This document shows, in pieces, positions 53,016 to 60,726 of a stretch of 64,000 nucleotides of DNA (its first letter is position 1; each line of letters begins with the position of its first letter). The notes beneath the pieces were generated by a model. It saw only the letters and a list, made by a program, of their open reading frames with translations, had not been told where the DNA came from and made no database searches. This DNA comes from Nocardia arizonensis (GTDB taxonomy: Bacteria > Actinomycetota > Actinomycetes > Mycobacteriales > Mycobacteriaceae). Location: contig NZ_LGYZ01000088.1 of NCBI RefSeq assembly GCF_001310275.1, forward strand, positions 124,001-188,000, in the 5' to 3' direction. A program made the translations under genes and the position numbers.

Positions 53016-54256
53016 GACGCCATTTCCTCGGCGGACGCGCCGTAGCGGGCGAGCACCTTGTCACGACGGCGGGGATGGATATTCGCCTTGGTGATATCGC
53101 CGCCGTAGTGCGCGAGTACGCGCTTGTCCATGACCCGTCGCCACAGCGGCGGGAAGTAGGCCAGCAGAATCATGCTGGCGTATCCGCTTGGCAGATTGGG
53201 CGCGCCGTCCCAACTGCGCAGCGTCTGGTACCGCCGGGTCGGGTAGGCGTGGTGGTCGCTGTGCCGCTGGAGGTGGTACAGGAAGATATTGGTGACGATG
53301 TGGTCGCTGTTCCAGCTGTGCACCGGCGCCGGCCGCTCGTAGCGCCCCGAGGCCGCGCGTTGACGCACCAGGCCGTAGTGCTCCAGATAGTTCACCGCTT
53401 CGAGCAGGCTGAATCCGACCACTGCCTGGAGGACCAGGTACGGCAGCAGTTCGATGCCGAAGACCGCGACCAGCGCCGCGTACAGCACCACCGACATCAG
53501 CCAGGCGCTGAGCACCTCGTTGTGCAGCGTCCACGGCTTCTTGCCCATGCGTTCGAGTCGCGTGCGCTCCAGTCGCCACGACGAGATCAGGCCGCCCCAG
53601 ACGGTTCGCGGCCAGAAGGCCCAGAAGGTCTCGCCCACACGGGAACTCGCGGGGTCCTCCGGCGTCGCGACGCGCACGTGGTGGCCGCGGTTGTGCTCGA
53701 TGTAGAAGTGCCCGTAGAACGACTGGGCCAGTGCGATTCTGGACAGCCAGCGCTCCAAATTCACCTTCTTGTGGCCCAATTCGTGCGCGGTGTTGATACC
53801 GACTCCGCCGATCATGCCGACGGTGATCGCCAGACCGATCTTGTCGACAAGGTGCAGGCCGCCGTCGATGCCGAGCCAGCTCACATTGTCGGCCGTGATG
53901 AGGTAGCAGGCCATCAGCAGCGTCGCGTACTGGAACGGCAAGTAGAGGTAGGTCAGGTAGCGGTAGTACCGGTCGTTCTCCAGATACTCCATGACCTCGT
54001 CGGGTGGATTGTCCCCGTCCGGGCCGAAGACGATGTCGGCCAGCGGGATCAGCACATAGATCAGGATGGGTCCGAGCCAGAACGGCACCTGCGCGAGTCG
54101 GTGCCAGCCGAGTTCGTTGAACGCCCAGACCAGCGGCAGACCGATGGTGAACAGTCCGGTCGGCGCGAACAGCCCCCACAGCCACCAGTACCTCTTGCGA
54201 TCACGCCACGCGGGCGTCGCCTTCTCGCGGCCCGGCGTGCCGGTATCCGTCGACAT
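53012..54256 (-). CDS. alkB: Alkane 1-monooxygenase AlkB, operon copy
   Basis: First gene of the alkane hydroxylase operon, 414 residues. Hydrophobic segments and histidine boxes HELGHK, EHNRGHHVRVATPEDP, NYLEHYGLV and LQRHSDHHAYPTRRYQTLR are complete. The sequence WLWGLFAPTGLFTIGLPLVWA starts the first membrane hairpin. ATG 54256 is chosen because GGAG lies 8 nt upstream; ATG 54268 is in frame but too close to its ribosome site. Overlaps rubA (ATGA). A promoter with an overlapping palindrome lies about 50-85 bp upstream. Confidence 0.95.
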   Translation of the reverse strand: MSTDTGTPGREKATPAWRDRKRYWWLWGLFAPTGLFTIGLPLVWAFNELGWHRLAQVPFWLGPILIYVLIPLADIVFGPDGDNPPDEVMEYLENDRYYRYLTYLYLPFQYATLLMACYLITADNVSWLGIDGGLHLVDKIGLAITVGMIGGVGINTAHELGHKKVNLERWLSRIALAQSFYGHFYIEHNRGHHVRVATPEDPASSRVGETFWAFWPRTVWGGLISSWRLERTRLERMGKKPWTLHNEVLSAWLMSVVLYAALVAVFGIELLPYLVLQAVVGFSLLEAVNYLEHYGLVRQRAASGRYERPAPVHSWNSDHIVTNIFLYHLQRHSDHHAYPTRRYQTLRSWDGAPNLPSGYASMILLAYFPPLWRRVMDKRVLAHYGGDITKANIHPRRRDKVLARYGASAEEMAS

Positions 54257-54305
54257 CGTTGTCTCCATTCCTCCGCGCGTGTGACGCGCACTACATCTGA
54301 ACTCG

Positions 54306-54334
54306 ACAATAGGACCTAATATGTCTCTTGTCTA
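54306..54334 (-). promoter_or_regulatory. Promoter of the alkB-rubAB-tetR operon
   Basis: On the minus strand TAGACA (54329-54334) and TATTGT (54306-54311) are separated by exactly 17 nt, a good sigma-70-type promoter. Transcription would begin near 54299, giving a leader of about 43 nt. Confidence 0.55.
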
Positions 54335-54339
54335 GACAA
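54328..54339. promoter_or_regulatory. Palindrome TTGTCTAGACAA, candidate TetR operator
   Basis: Perfect 12-bp palindrome covering the -35 element of the alkB operon promoter. A repressor bound here would block polymerase. The operon's own TetR protein is the likely ligand. Confidence 0.6.
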
Positions 54340-54426
54340 ATTACCGACTTTGTAAAAATCAGACTCGGAGGTTCCTTTCGTCCCGTGACGGAACGCCGCC
54401 GAACACCGGGGCGCCGAACAACGAGG

Positions 54427-54459
54427 AACGGGCCGCACCCGAGGTGGGTACGGCCCGTT
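54427..54459 (-). terminator. Terminator of the fbiA-fbiB-Nudix operon
   Basis: Arms AACGGGCCG (54427-54435) and CGGCCCGTT (54451-54459) pair exactly, with inner CCC/GGG pairs. It lies 18 bp beyond the Nudix gene stop on the minus strand. Confidence 0.75.
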
Positions 54460-54476
54460 CGATACGACAGGAGCGG

Positions 54477-54995
54477 TTAACGCAGTGGCACGTGGGCGTC
54501 GGCAGGCAGGGCATCGACCGGCCACCAGCGCAGATCCGTCGACTCCGCACTGCGCACCGCGAGTGCGCCCGGCGGCGCGGTGATACGGAAGACCAGATCC
54601 AGATGACGGGTCGGCACGCCGAGCGAACAGGTGATCGGATGCGCCTGGACCGCGTACAGCTCCGGTTCGAGCGCCAGGTCCGCGATACCGGACTCCTCGG
54701 TCGCCTCCCGCAGCGCCGCGTCGGTGACGGTCTTGTCCGCCTCCTCGCAGTGCCCGCCGAGTTGGACCCAGCGCCCGATGCGCGGATGCAGGGTCAACAG
54801 CACCTCGCTCGCGTCGTGGGAGAAGACCACCGCCGAGGCGGTGATATGTCCGGGCGCGTGTTCACGCAGGCACCCGCGCGGCGCGGACCCGAGGAAGGCG
54901 AGCATCGCCTCGCGCAGCGACCGCTCGCCGTCATGGGCCGGACGCCACGTGGCGAGCAGGTCGGTGGCCGAGGCGTTCAGCGACCGCGCGCTCAC
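54477..54995 (-). CDS. Nudix hydrolase
   Basis: Hydrolase of 172 residues for a nucleoside diphosphate linked to another group. The Nudix region reads VQLGGHCEEADKTVTDAALREATEESGI: the REATEESG half is canonical, while the first half has the GGHCEE form common in actinobacterial members. The N-terminal 40 residues (LLATWRPAHDGERSLREAMLAFL) form a helical extension. Substrate unknown; F420-related or NAD-type compounds are possible from context. GTG 54995 overlaps the fbiB stop as GTGA, so it is the third gene of the F420 operon. Confidence 0.9.
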   Translation of the reverse strand: MSARSLNASATDLLATWRPAHDGERSLREAMLAFLGSAPRGCLREHAPGHITASAVVFSHDASEVLLTLHPRIGRWVQLGGHCEEADKTVTDAALREATEESGIADLALEPELYAVQAHPITCSLGVPTRHLDLVFRITAPPGALAVRSAESTDLRWWPVDALPADAHVPLR

Positions 54996-56353
54996 AGTTC
55001 CACCAGTCCGGGTCCGGGGCCGTAGACCTGACGCGGCGTCAATTCCTCGAGCGGATACCCGACGGCGACGGCGCCGAGCGGATTCCAGTCCGATTCGAGT
55101 CCGAGCACCTCGCGGGTGACCTCCGGGGCGAAGATCGTCGACCCGATCCAGCAACTGCCGACGCCCTCGGTGGCCAGCGCCACCAGCAGTCCCTGCACCG
55201 CCGCGCCGACCGCGACGGTGAACATGGTCCGCTCCGCCGCGCGGCGGCGGTCGTCGGGATAGTCGTGCGCGCCGTCGGGCACACAGAACGGAATGATCAC
55301 CTCGGGGGCGTCGAACAGGATCCGGCCGCGCGCGATACGGCGCCGCACCCGCTCCGGCGGTAGGCCGTCGGCGGTGAGATCGGCGCGCCACGCCTCGGCC
55401 ATGGCCTCGAGCAATCGCGCGCGGGTCTCGGGGGTGCGCAACCAGACGAAGCGCACGGGACGGGTGTGATGAGGTGCGGGCGCGGTCAGCGCGGTCGCGA
55501 CGGCCGACCGGATACGCTCCGGGTCGACCGGCTTGTCGGCGAACTGCCGGATCGAGCGCCGCAGCAGCAGCGCCTGCCGCCTGCCCCGGGCGATGGCGTA
55601 GTCGGTGCCGAGCCAGAACAGGTCATCCTCGCCGCGACGCAGGAGATCGGTCGCGCAGGAGCCGTCGTCGGCGACCGGGAGTCCGCGCACCACCGCGGCC
55701 GGGACCCCGCCCAGTTTGCCCTTGACCAGATCCGCCGCCGCGGCCAGTTCGTCGGCGATCGCGACCTGGGTGACCTGGAGTTCGTTGCCCTGCCCGTCCA
55801 CCCGGCCCGCGTAATCGTGCAGCACCCGCAGCCCGGCCGAACCGATGGCGACGTCGGTCTGACCGTTGCGCCAGGCCCGGCCCATGGTGTCGGTGATCAG
55901 TACCGCGACCGTGACCCCGAGCCGCTGCGCGAGTGCGCCGCGCAGCGCCTTGGCACTGGCATCGGGATCGCTGGGCAGCAGCAGTAGTTCGCCCTGTTCG
56001 ACGTTGGATCCGTCCACACCGGACGCCGCCTGCACGATGCCGAGCTTGTTCTCGGTGATGAGGGTGCGGCCCTTGTGCGCGAGGACCCGCACCGCCTCTT
56101 GGTCCACCAGCCTGCGGCGCACCGCGTCGCGTGCGTCGGGATCGAGCGGGGCCGCGACCACGCGACCCTCGACCTTGGCGACGATCTTGCTGGTGACGAC
56201 CAGGATGTCGCCGTCGCGCAGCCAGGGCGCGGCGGCCGCGATACGGTCGGCCAGATCGTCGCCCGGCCGGAATTCCGGCAGGCCGGTGACGGGCAGGATG
56301 GTCAGTTCCGGCGCCGCGTGATCGAATGCCGTCCGCTCGGATGCGCTCACCAT
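54992..56353 (-). CDS. fbiB: Bifunctional F420 gamma-glutamyl ligase and reductase FbiB
   Basis: Two-domain enzyme of 453 residues. The N-terminal CofE domain (about 15-250) adds glutamates to F420-0 (RDGDILVVTSKIVAKVEGR, ENKLGIVQAASGVDGSNV, ITDTMGRAWRNGQTDVAIG). The C-terminal FMN-binding nitroreductase-like domain (about 260-453) reduces dehydro-F420-0 (RRSIRQFADKPVDPERI, AVGAAVQGLLVALATEGVGSCWIGS). The fusion is typical of actinobacteria. ATG 56353 overlaps the fbiA end by 7 nt; GTG 56350 is also possible. Confidence 0.96.
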   Translation of the reverse strand: MVSASERTAFDHAAPELTILPVTGLPEFRPGDDLADRIAAAAPWLRDGDILVVTSKIVAKVEGRVVAAPLDPDARDAVRRRLVDQEAVRVLAHKGRTLITENKLGIVQAASGVDGSNVEQGELLLLPSDPDASAKALRGALAQRLGVTVAVLITDTMGRAWRNGQTDVAIGSAGLRVLHDYAGRVDGQGNELQVTQVAIADELAAAADLVKGKLGGVPAAVVRGLPVADDGSCATDLLRRGEDDLFWLGTDYAIARGRRQALLLRRSIRQFADKPVDPERIRSAVATALTAPAPHHTRPVRFVWLRTPETRARLLEAMAEAWRADLTADGLPPERVRRRIARGRILFDAPEVIIPFCVPDGAHDYPDDRRRAAERTMFTVAVGAAVQGLLVALATEGVGSCWIGSTIFAPEVTREVLGLESDWNPLGAVAVGYPLEELTPRQVYGPGPGLVEL

Positions 56354-57345
56354 TTCACTCCCGCCAGGTCCAGTGCCTCGCGCACGATCTCAGCGGTGGT
56401 CGGCGGATCGGTCATCAGCAGCGGCACGCTGCGCACCTCGACGCCGGGCACCTCGGCGGTGTCGGTGCTGTGGATCAGCCAGCTGTCGAGGATGCCGGTG
56501 GCCGAACGGGCGCCGTAGTGCCTGCCGATGGCCTCGGCGGTGGTCTCGACCCCTATTACCGAGAGGCATTCGTCGGCCATGCCGCGCAGCGGCTTGCCGT
56601 CGATGACCCCCGAGACCCCGACGACGGCGGCCTCGGTGGTGCGCAGTGCGCCGCGGATTCCGGGTACCGCGAGGATCGAGCCGATGCTCACGACGGGGTT
56701 CGACGGCGCCAGCAGAACCGCATCGGCGGCTTCTATGATTTCCGTCACATTCGGGGCAGGTTTGGCGTCCTCGGCCCCGATTGTCGCGAATCCATGGGTC
56801 CGTATGTTCGCCCGGTACCGAACCCACCACTCCTGGAAATGAATCGCGCGACGTTCGCCAGGGTTCTCCGCATCGCTCACAACGACATGCGTTTCACAGC
56901 GATCGTCAGTTGCCGGGATGAGTTTCACACCGGGCTGCCAGCGATTGCACAGCGCCTCGGTGACCGCGGAAAGCGGGTACCCGGCGCGCAACATTTCGGT
57001 TCGAATCAAGTGCGTGGCGATATCGCGATCCCCCAGCCCGAACCAGTCCGGCTCGGCGTGATATCGAGCCAACTCCTCCTTGGCGTGCCAGGTCTCCTCC
57101 AACCGGCCCCACCCGCGTTCGGTATCTATGCCGCCACCGAGGGTGTACATGCAGGTATCGAGGTCGGGACAGATTCGAAGACCGTGCATCCACACGTCGT
57201 CGCCGACATTGACGATCGCGGAAACCTCGGCGTCCGGCAGCAGTTCCCGCACACCCTGCAGGAAGCGCGCACCACCGACTCCGCCGACCAGCACGGCGAT
57301 CTTCGGTCCGCTCGCGGGCGCGATGTCAGCTTGTTGTCCAGTCAC
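56347..57345 (-). CDS. fbiA: F420 precursor transferase FbiA
   Basis: Joins the activated phospho-lactate or phosphoenolpyruvate moiety to FO to make (dehydro)F420-0. The 332-residue protein has KIAVLVGGVGGARFLQG at its start, NVGDDVWMHGLRICPDLDTCMYTLGG, GLGDRDIATHLIRT, LLAPSNPVVSIGSIL and SGVIDGKPLRGMADECL. The start is GTG 57345; TAGGCT lies 8 nt upstream on the minus strand, so the transcript may be leaderless. First gene of fbiA-fbiB-Nudix. Divergent from whiB2. Confidence 0.96.
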   Translation of the reverse strand: MTGQQADIAPASGPKIAVLVGGVGGARFLQGVRELLPDAEVSAIVNVGDDVWMHGLRICPDLDTCMYTLGGGIDTERGWGRLEETWHAKEELARYHAEPDWFGLGDRDIATHLIRTEMLRAGYPLSAVTEALCNRWQPGVKLIPATDDRCETHVVVSDAENPGERRAIHFQEWWVRYRANIRTHGFATIGAEDAKPAPNVTEIIEAADAVLLAPSNPVVSIGSILAVPGIRGALRTTEAAVVGVSGVIDGKPLRGMADECLSVIGVETTAEAIGRHYGARSATGILDSWLIHSTDTAEVPGVEVRSVPLLMTDPPTTAEIVREALDLAGVKW

Positions 57346-57391
57346 ATCGAGACAGCCTATGCGCTGATCGAACCTCGGTCGTTCGGGTCAT

Positions 57392-57412
57392 ATTTGCTAT
57401 TCATTTGCTATT
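57392..57412. repeat. Direct repeat ATTTGCTATT with 11-bp period
   Basis: Two exact copies (57392-57401, 57403-57412) one helical turn apart, in the promoter region shared by fbiA and whiB2. Such phasing suits cooperative binding of a regulator. No known regulator fits. Confidence 0.5.
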
Positions 57413-57553
57413 GCACATGCAAGATCAACGGAGAAATCGGCGGCGGATAGTAACGGAATAGCGACGGCGGCTTGACCATCCCTACATCCGGCGTGTCTAA
57501 TCACAGACATGTCATTCCGGGTTCGCGCGCGAGTCGAAGGCGCGAACAGTTTC

Positions 57554-57569
57554 TCGAACAGATGTTCGC
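57554..57569 (+). promoter_or_regulatory. LexA-box-like site upstream of whiB2
   Basis: TCGAACAGATGTTCGC matches the actinobacterial SOS consensus TCGAAC-N4-GTTCGA except for its last base. It lies 121 bp before the whiB2 ATG. Suggests damage-dependent control of whiB2. Confidence 0.5.
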
Positions 57570-57689
57570 ATAGGGATGACGAGTTCGGGGATGTCCGCGG
57601 GACAACGTCGCGGGGTAGGGCCGTCGGTGTCCGTGTTGGCCCGACGGAAATAATCATTCTGCGCTAACACACAGTGAGGAGGCGGAGCG

Positions 57690-58070
57690 ATGGCCGACGA
57701 TATGGTCACGCCAACCGATTCCACAGCAGGCGCAGCTCGTGGCGTCTGCGCAGACATCGGCCGAATCGATCGGGAGGGCGCGGGTGAGGACATGTCGTCG
57801 CCGCGACTCAGCCTTGTCGTGACAGGTTTCGATGAGATGTTCGAATCCATCGAGGAGCAGTGGCAGGAACGTGCCCTCTGCGCCCAGACCGATCCCGAGG
57901 CGTTCTTCCCCGAGAAGGGCGGCTCGACCCGCGAGGCGAAGCGGATCTGCTTGGGCTGCGAGGTTCGCGACGAGTGCCTGGAGTACGCACTCGCGCACGA
58001 TGAGCGCTTCGGCATCTGGGGCGGCCTCTCCGAACGGGAGCGTCGTCGCCTCAAGCGCGGAATCGGCTAG
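57690..58070 (+). CDS. whiB2: Iron-sulfur regulator WhiB2
   Basis: Wbl-family regulator of septation and division, orthologue of Streptomyces WhiB. The 126-residue protein has cluster ligands C64, C87, C90 and C96, then GIWGG and the basic end SERERRRLKRGIG. The N-terminal 55 residues are a variable extension. ATG 57690 has GAGGAGG about 8 nt upstream; a later ATG at codon 35 could give a shorter form. A LexA-like box and phased direct repeats lie upstream. Divergent from fbiA as in mycobacteria. Confidence 0.95.
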   Translation: MADDMVTPTDSTAGAARGVCADIGRIDREGAGEDMSSPRLSLVVTGFDEMFESIEEQWQERALCAQTDPEAFFPEKGGSTREAKRICLGCEVRDECLEYALAHDERFGIWGGLSERERRRLKRGIG

Positions 58071-58136
58071 TTCGGGCGCCGCACCGGCCTCCACCGGGAG
58101 GTCGGTGCGAGTTCACCCGTCCTTCTCCGTATGGCA

Positions 58137-58151
58137 TAGATTCATTCCATG
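58137..58151 (+). promoter_or_regulatory. Leaderless promoter of the zincin-like gene
   Basis: TAGATT (58137-58142) lies 6 nt before ATG 58149, which has no ribosome site. Confidence 0.45.
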
Positions 58152-58628
58152 TCACGCTCTCGCAATCGACGACCGCCGACCGCGCGGTCAGTGATCCGCC
58201 GTGGTCGCGGCGTGCGCGGGCCCATGCTGCCCCCCACCGTGCCCGCGTGGCGAACCCGGGGCCAGCAGTTCGACCGACTGGTGCTCGAAGCCTTCGCACC
58301 GCTGGACAGCCGGTGGCACGACCGGCTCACCAAACTCGACATCGCCGTCGACGATGTCCCCAAGATCCGCCCGCTGCACCCCGATACGGTCACCTGGCCG
58401 GACGAGGTCGTGGCCGACGGCCCGGTGCCGCTGTCACGGCTGGTGCCCGCGGGCGTCGACCGCCACGGAGCGGCCACCCGCGCCCGTGTCGTACTGTTCC
58501 GCAAACCGCTGGAACTGCGCGCGGGCGATCCCGACGACCTCGTCGACCTGCTGCGCGAAGTCCTGGTCCAGCAGATCGCCACCTACCTCGGAGTCGACCC
58601 CGACGTCATCGACCCCGAGCCGGAATAA
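58149..58628 (+). CDS. Metallopeptidase-fold protein without zinc motif (Rv3259 type)
   Basis: Protein of 159 residues. A basic disordered N-terminus (RSRNRRPPTARSVIRRGRG) precedes a domain of the small zincin (MpMI-like) family: FDRLVLEAFAPLD, PLSRLVPAGVDRHG and RARVVLFRKPLELRA. Where active members have HExxH this protein has QQIAT within LVQQIATYLG, so zinc binding is lost. Probably a structural or binding role. ATG 58149 lies 6 nt after TAGATT and appears leaderless. Between whiB2 and the DUF3499 gene, as in related genomes. Confidence 0.75.
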   Translation: MSRSRNRRPPTARSVIRRGRGVRGPMLPPTVPAWRTRGQQFDRLVLEAFAPLDSRWHDRLTKLDIAVDDVPKIRPLHPDTVTWPDEVVADGPVPLSRLVPAGVDRHGAATRARVVLFRKPLELRAGDPDDLVDLLREVLVQQIATYLGVDPDVIDPEPE

Positions 58629-58696
58629 CGCCTGCACGGCGACGTGAGCCATGCCCCTTTACCGCGTGTCTGGCCGCGTACGGACGCCAGGGGGGT

Positions 58697-58712
58697 TACG
58701 CTCATCGGCGTG
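58697..58712 (+). promoter_or_regulatory. Leaderless promoter of the DUF3499 gene
   Basis: TACGCT (58697-58702) lies 7 nt before GTG 58710. Confidence 0.45.
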
Positions 58713-59102
58713 ATTCCCATGCGTCGTTGCTGCCGACCAGGCTGCAAGAATCCGGCCGTCGCGACGCTCACGTATGTGTACTCGGACTCGACGGCCGTCG
58801 TCGGACCGCTGGCCACCGTCGCCGAACCGCATTCCTGGGACCTCTGCGAAACACATGCCTCCCGCATCACCGCTCCCAAGGGCTGGGACATGGTCCGCCA
58901 CGAAGGCGGGTTCTCCTCCAGCACACCGGACGACGATGATCTGACGGCATTGGCGGAGGCGGTGCGCGAGGCCGGGCTGCGCAGGCGACCCCCCGAACCG
59001 GATCAGCGCGGCTACCGCGATTACCCGCCGCCGCCCCCGCCGCGGGTCACCAGAACCGGCAGGCGCGGCCACCTGCGGGTCCTGCCCGACCCGCCCAGCT
59101 GA
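58710..59102 (+). CDS. DUF3499 protein (Rv3258c type)
   Basis: Protein of 130 residues. The N-terminus MRRCCRPGCKNPAVATLTYVY and WDLCETHASRI give a Cys-Cys-Cys-His pattern that should bind zinc; the C-terminal third is proline- and arginine-rich and disordered. Family uncharacterised, found only in actinobacteria near whiB2 and manB. GTG 58710 lies 7 nt after TACGCT; ATG 58719 is an alternative start. Perhaps a nucleic-acid-binding or regulatory protein, but there is no direct evidence. Confidence 0.82.
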   Translation: MIPMRRCCRPGCKNPAVATLTYVYSDSTAVVGPLATVAEPHSWDLCETHASRITAPKGWDMVRHEGGFSSSTPDDDDLTALAEAVREAGLRRRPPEPDQRGYRDYPPPPPPRVTRTGRRGHLRVLPDPPS

Positions 59103-59221
59103 TCCGGCGACCCGTTCACCCTTGCCCGCGACCCGCGGCGGCAACGCCCGCGACTCACCGTGGTAACACCGCCCGCGCGGATCGAGGGTAGGACCCCGTC
59201 GAGCCCGTCGGGCCGAACCAC

Positions 59222-59237
59222 TAGGGTGGTGCCCATG
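59222..59237 (+). promoter_or_regulatory. Leaderless promoter of manB
   Basis: TAGGGT (59222-59227) lies 7 nt before ATG 59235. Confidence 0.5.
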
Positions 59238-60611
59238 ACAGCCACGCGCTCTGCCGAATTCGTGAACGCGGTGATCAAGGCATACGACGTTCGCGGTGTC
59301 GTCGGTGAACAGATCGACGCGCGATTCGTCAGCGATATCGGGGCCTCCTTCGCCCGCCTCATGCGCGCCGAGGGCGCCTCCCGCGTGGTCATCGGACACG
59401 ATATGCGCGACTCCTCCCCCGAACTCGCCGCGGCCTTCGCCGAGGGCGTCCGGGATCAGGGTCTCGACGTCACCCACATCGGGCTCGCCTCCACCGACGA
59501 GCTGTACTTCGCCTCCGGCCATCTCGGCTGCCCCGGCGCGATGTTCACCGCCAGCCACAACCCGGCCCGCTACAACGGGATCAAGATGTGCCGGGCCAAT
59601 GCGCTGCCGGTCGGCCAGGACACCGGCCTGGCCATCATCAAGCGGGAACTGGTCACGGGCGTGCCCGCCTTCGACGGCCCGCGCGGGGACGTCACCGAGG
59701 TCGACCTGCTCGCCGACTACGCCGCCTTCCTGCGGGGGCTGGTGAAGCTCGACGACGTCAGGCCGCTCACGGTCGCCGTCGACGCGGGCAACGGCATGGG
59801 CGGCCACACCGTCCCCGCGGTGCTCGGGACGCTGGCCCAGGTCACCATCGTCCCGCTGTACTTCGAGCTGGACGGCACCTTCCCCAATCACGAGGCCAAT
59901 CCCCTCGATCCGGCCAACCTGGTCGATCTCCAGCGGCTGGTCCGTACCTCCGGGGCCGATATCGGCCTTGCCTTCGACGGCGACGCCGACCGCTGCTTCG
60001 TGGTGGACGAGCACGGCGATCCGGTTTCGCCCTCGGCGATCACGGCGCTGGTGGCCGAGCGGGAGCTGGCCAAGGAGCCCGGCGCGGTCGTCATCCACAA
60101 TCTGATCACCTCGCGCGCGGTACCGGAACTGGTCGAACAATTGGGCGGCACGCCGGTGCGCACCCGGGTCGGCCATTCGTTCATCAAGCAGGAGATGGCC
60201 GCTACGAGCGCGGTTTTCGGCGGTGAGCACTCCGCGCACTACTACTTCCGCGATTTCTGGGGCGCGGATTCCGGCATGCTCGCCGCGCTGCACGTGCTCG
60301 CGGCGCTCGGCGAGAAGGACCGGCCGGTCTCCGAACTCATGTCGGCCTACCAGAAGTACGCCGCCTCCGGGGAGATCAACTCGACCGTGGCCGACGCCGC
60401 GGGGCGCACGGCGGCGGTGCTCGAGGCGTTCGAGGACCGCGCGCTGGCCGTGGACAGGCTGGACGGCGTGACCGTGCAGCTCGCCGACGACGCCTGGTTC
60501 AATCTGCGGGCCTCCAACACCGAACCCTTGCTGCGGTTGAACGTCGAAGCCCGGTCGCAGGAGGAAGTAGACGCACTCGTGACCGAGATCCTGAGCATCG
60601 TCCGCGCCTGA
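59235..60611 (+). CDS. manB: Phosphomannomutase/phosphoglucomutase
   Basis: Converts mannose-6-phosphate to mannose-1-phosphate for GDP-mannose, needed for PIMs, lipomannan and glycoproteins. The 458-residue protein has the four-domain mutase pattern: KAYDVRGVVGEQI, the phosphoserine loop TASHNPARYNG, the metal loop FDGDADRC, GGEHSAHYYFRDFWGADSG for sugar recognition and RASNTEPLLRLNVEA for phosphate binding. ATG 59235 lies 7 nt after TAGGGT. Forms a mannose block with the next two genes. Confidence 0.95.
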   Translation: MTATRSAEFVNAVIKAYDVRGVVGEQIDARFVSDIGASFARLMRAEGASRVVIGHDMRDSSPELAAAFAEGVRDQGLDVTHIGLASTDELYFASGHLGCPGAMFTASHNPARYNGIKMCRANALPVGQDTGLAIIKRELVTGVPAFDGPRGDVTEVDLLADYAAFLRGLVKLDDVRPLTVAVDAGNGMGGHTVPAVLGTLAQVTIVPLYFELDGTFPNHEANPLDPANLVDLQRLVRTSGADIGLAFDGDADRCFVVDEHGDPVSPSAITALVAERELAKEPGAVVIHNLITSRAVPELVEQLGGTPVRTRVGHSFIKQEMAATSAVFGGEHSAHYYFRDFWGADSGMLAALHVLAALGEKDRPVSELMSAYQKYAASGEINSTVADAAGRTAAVLEAFEDRALAVDRLDGVTVQLADDAWFNLRASNTEPLLRLNVEARSQEEVDALVTEILSIVRA

Positions 60612-60726
60612 CTGGAATAGTGGAATCACAGAGTTTGGATTCGCCCGACCCGGGCTCGTTGTGCACGATCCGGGCCGAGTTCGGGACGGATCAGCTACAG
60701 CGCGATGAGGGGAGGTGGGACGCCCG

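Larger units (their letters stand above)
57346..57689. other. 344-bp divergent region between fbiA and whiB2
   Basis: AT-richer than average, no gene. Holds the fbiA leaderless promoter (TAGGCT at 57354-57359 on the minus strand), a direct repeat (57392-57412) and a LexA-like box (57554-57569), both listed separately. Confidence 0.7.
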
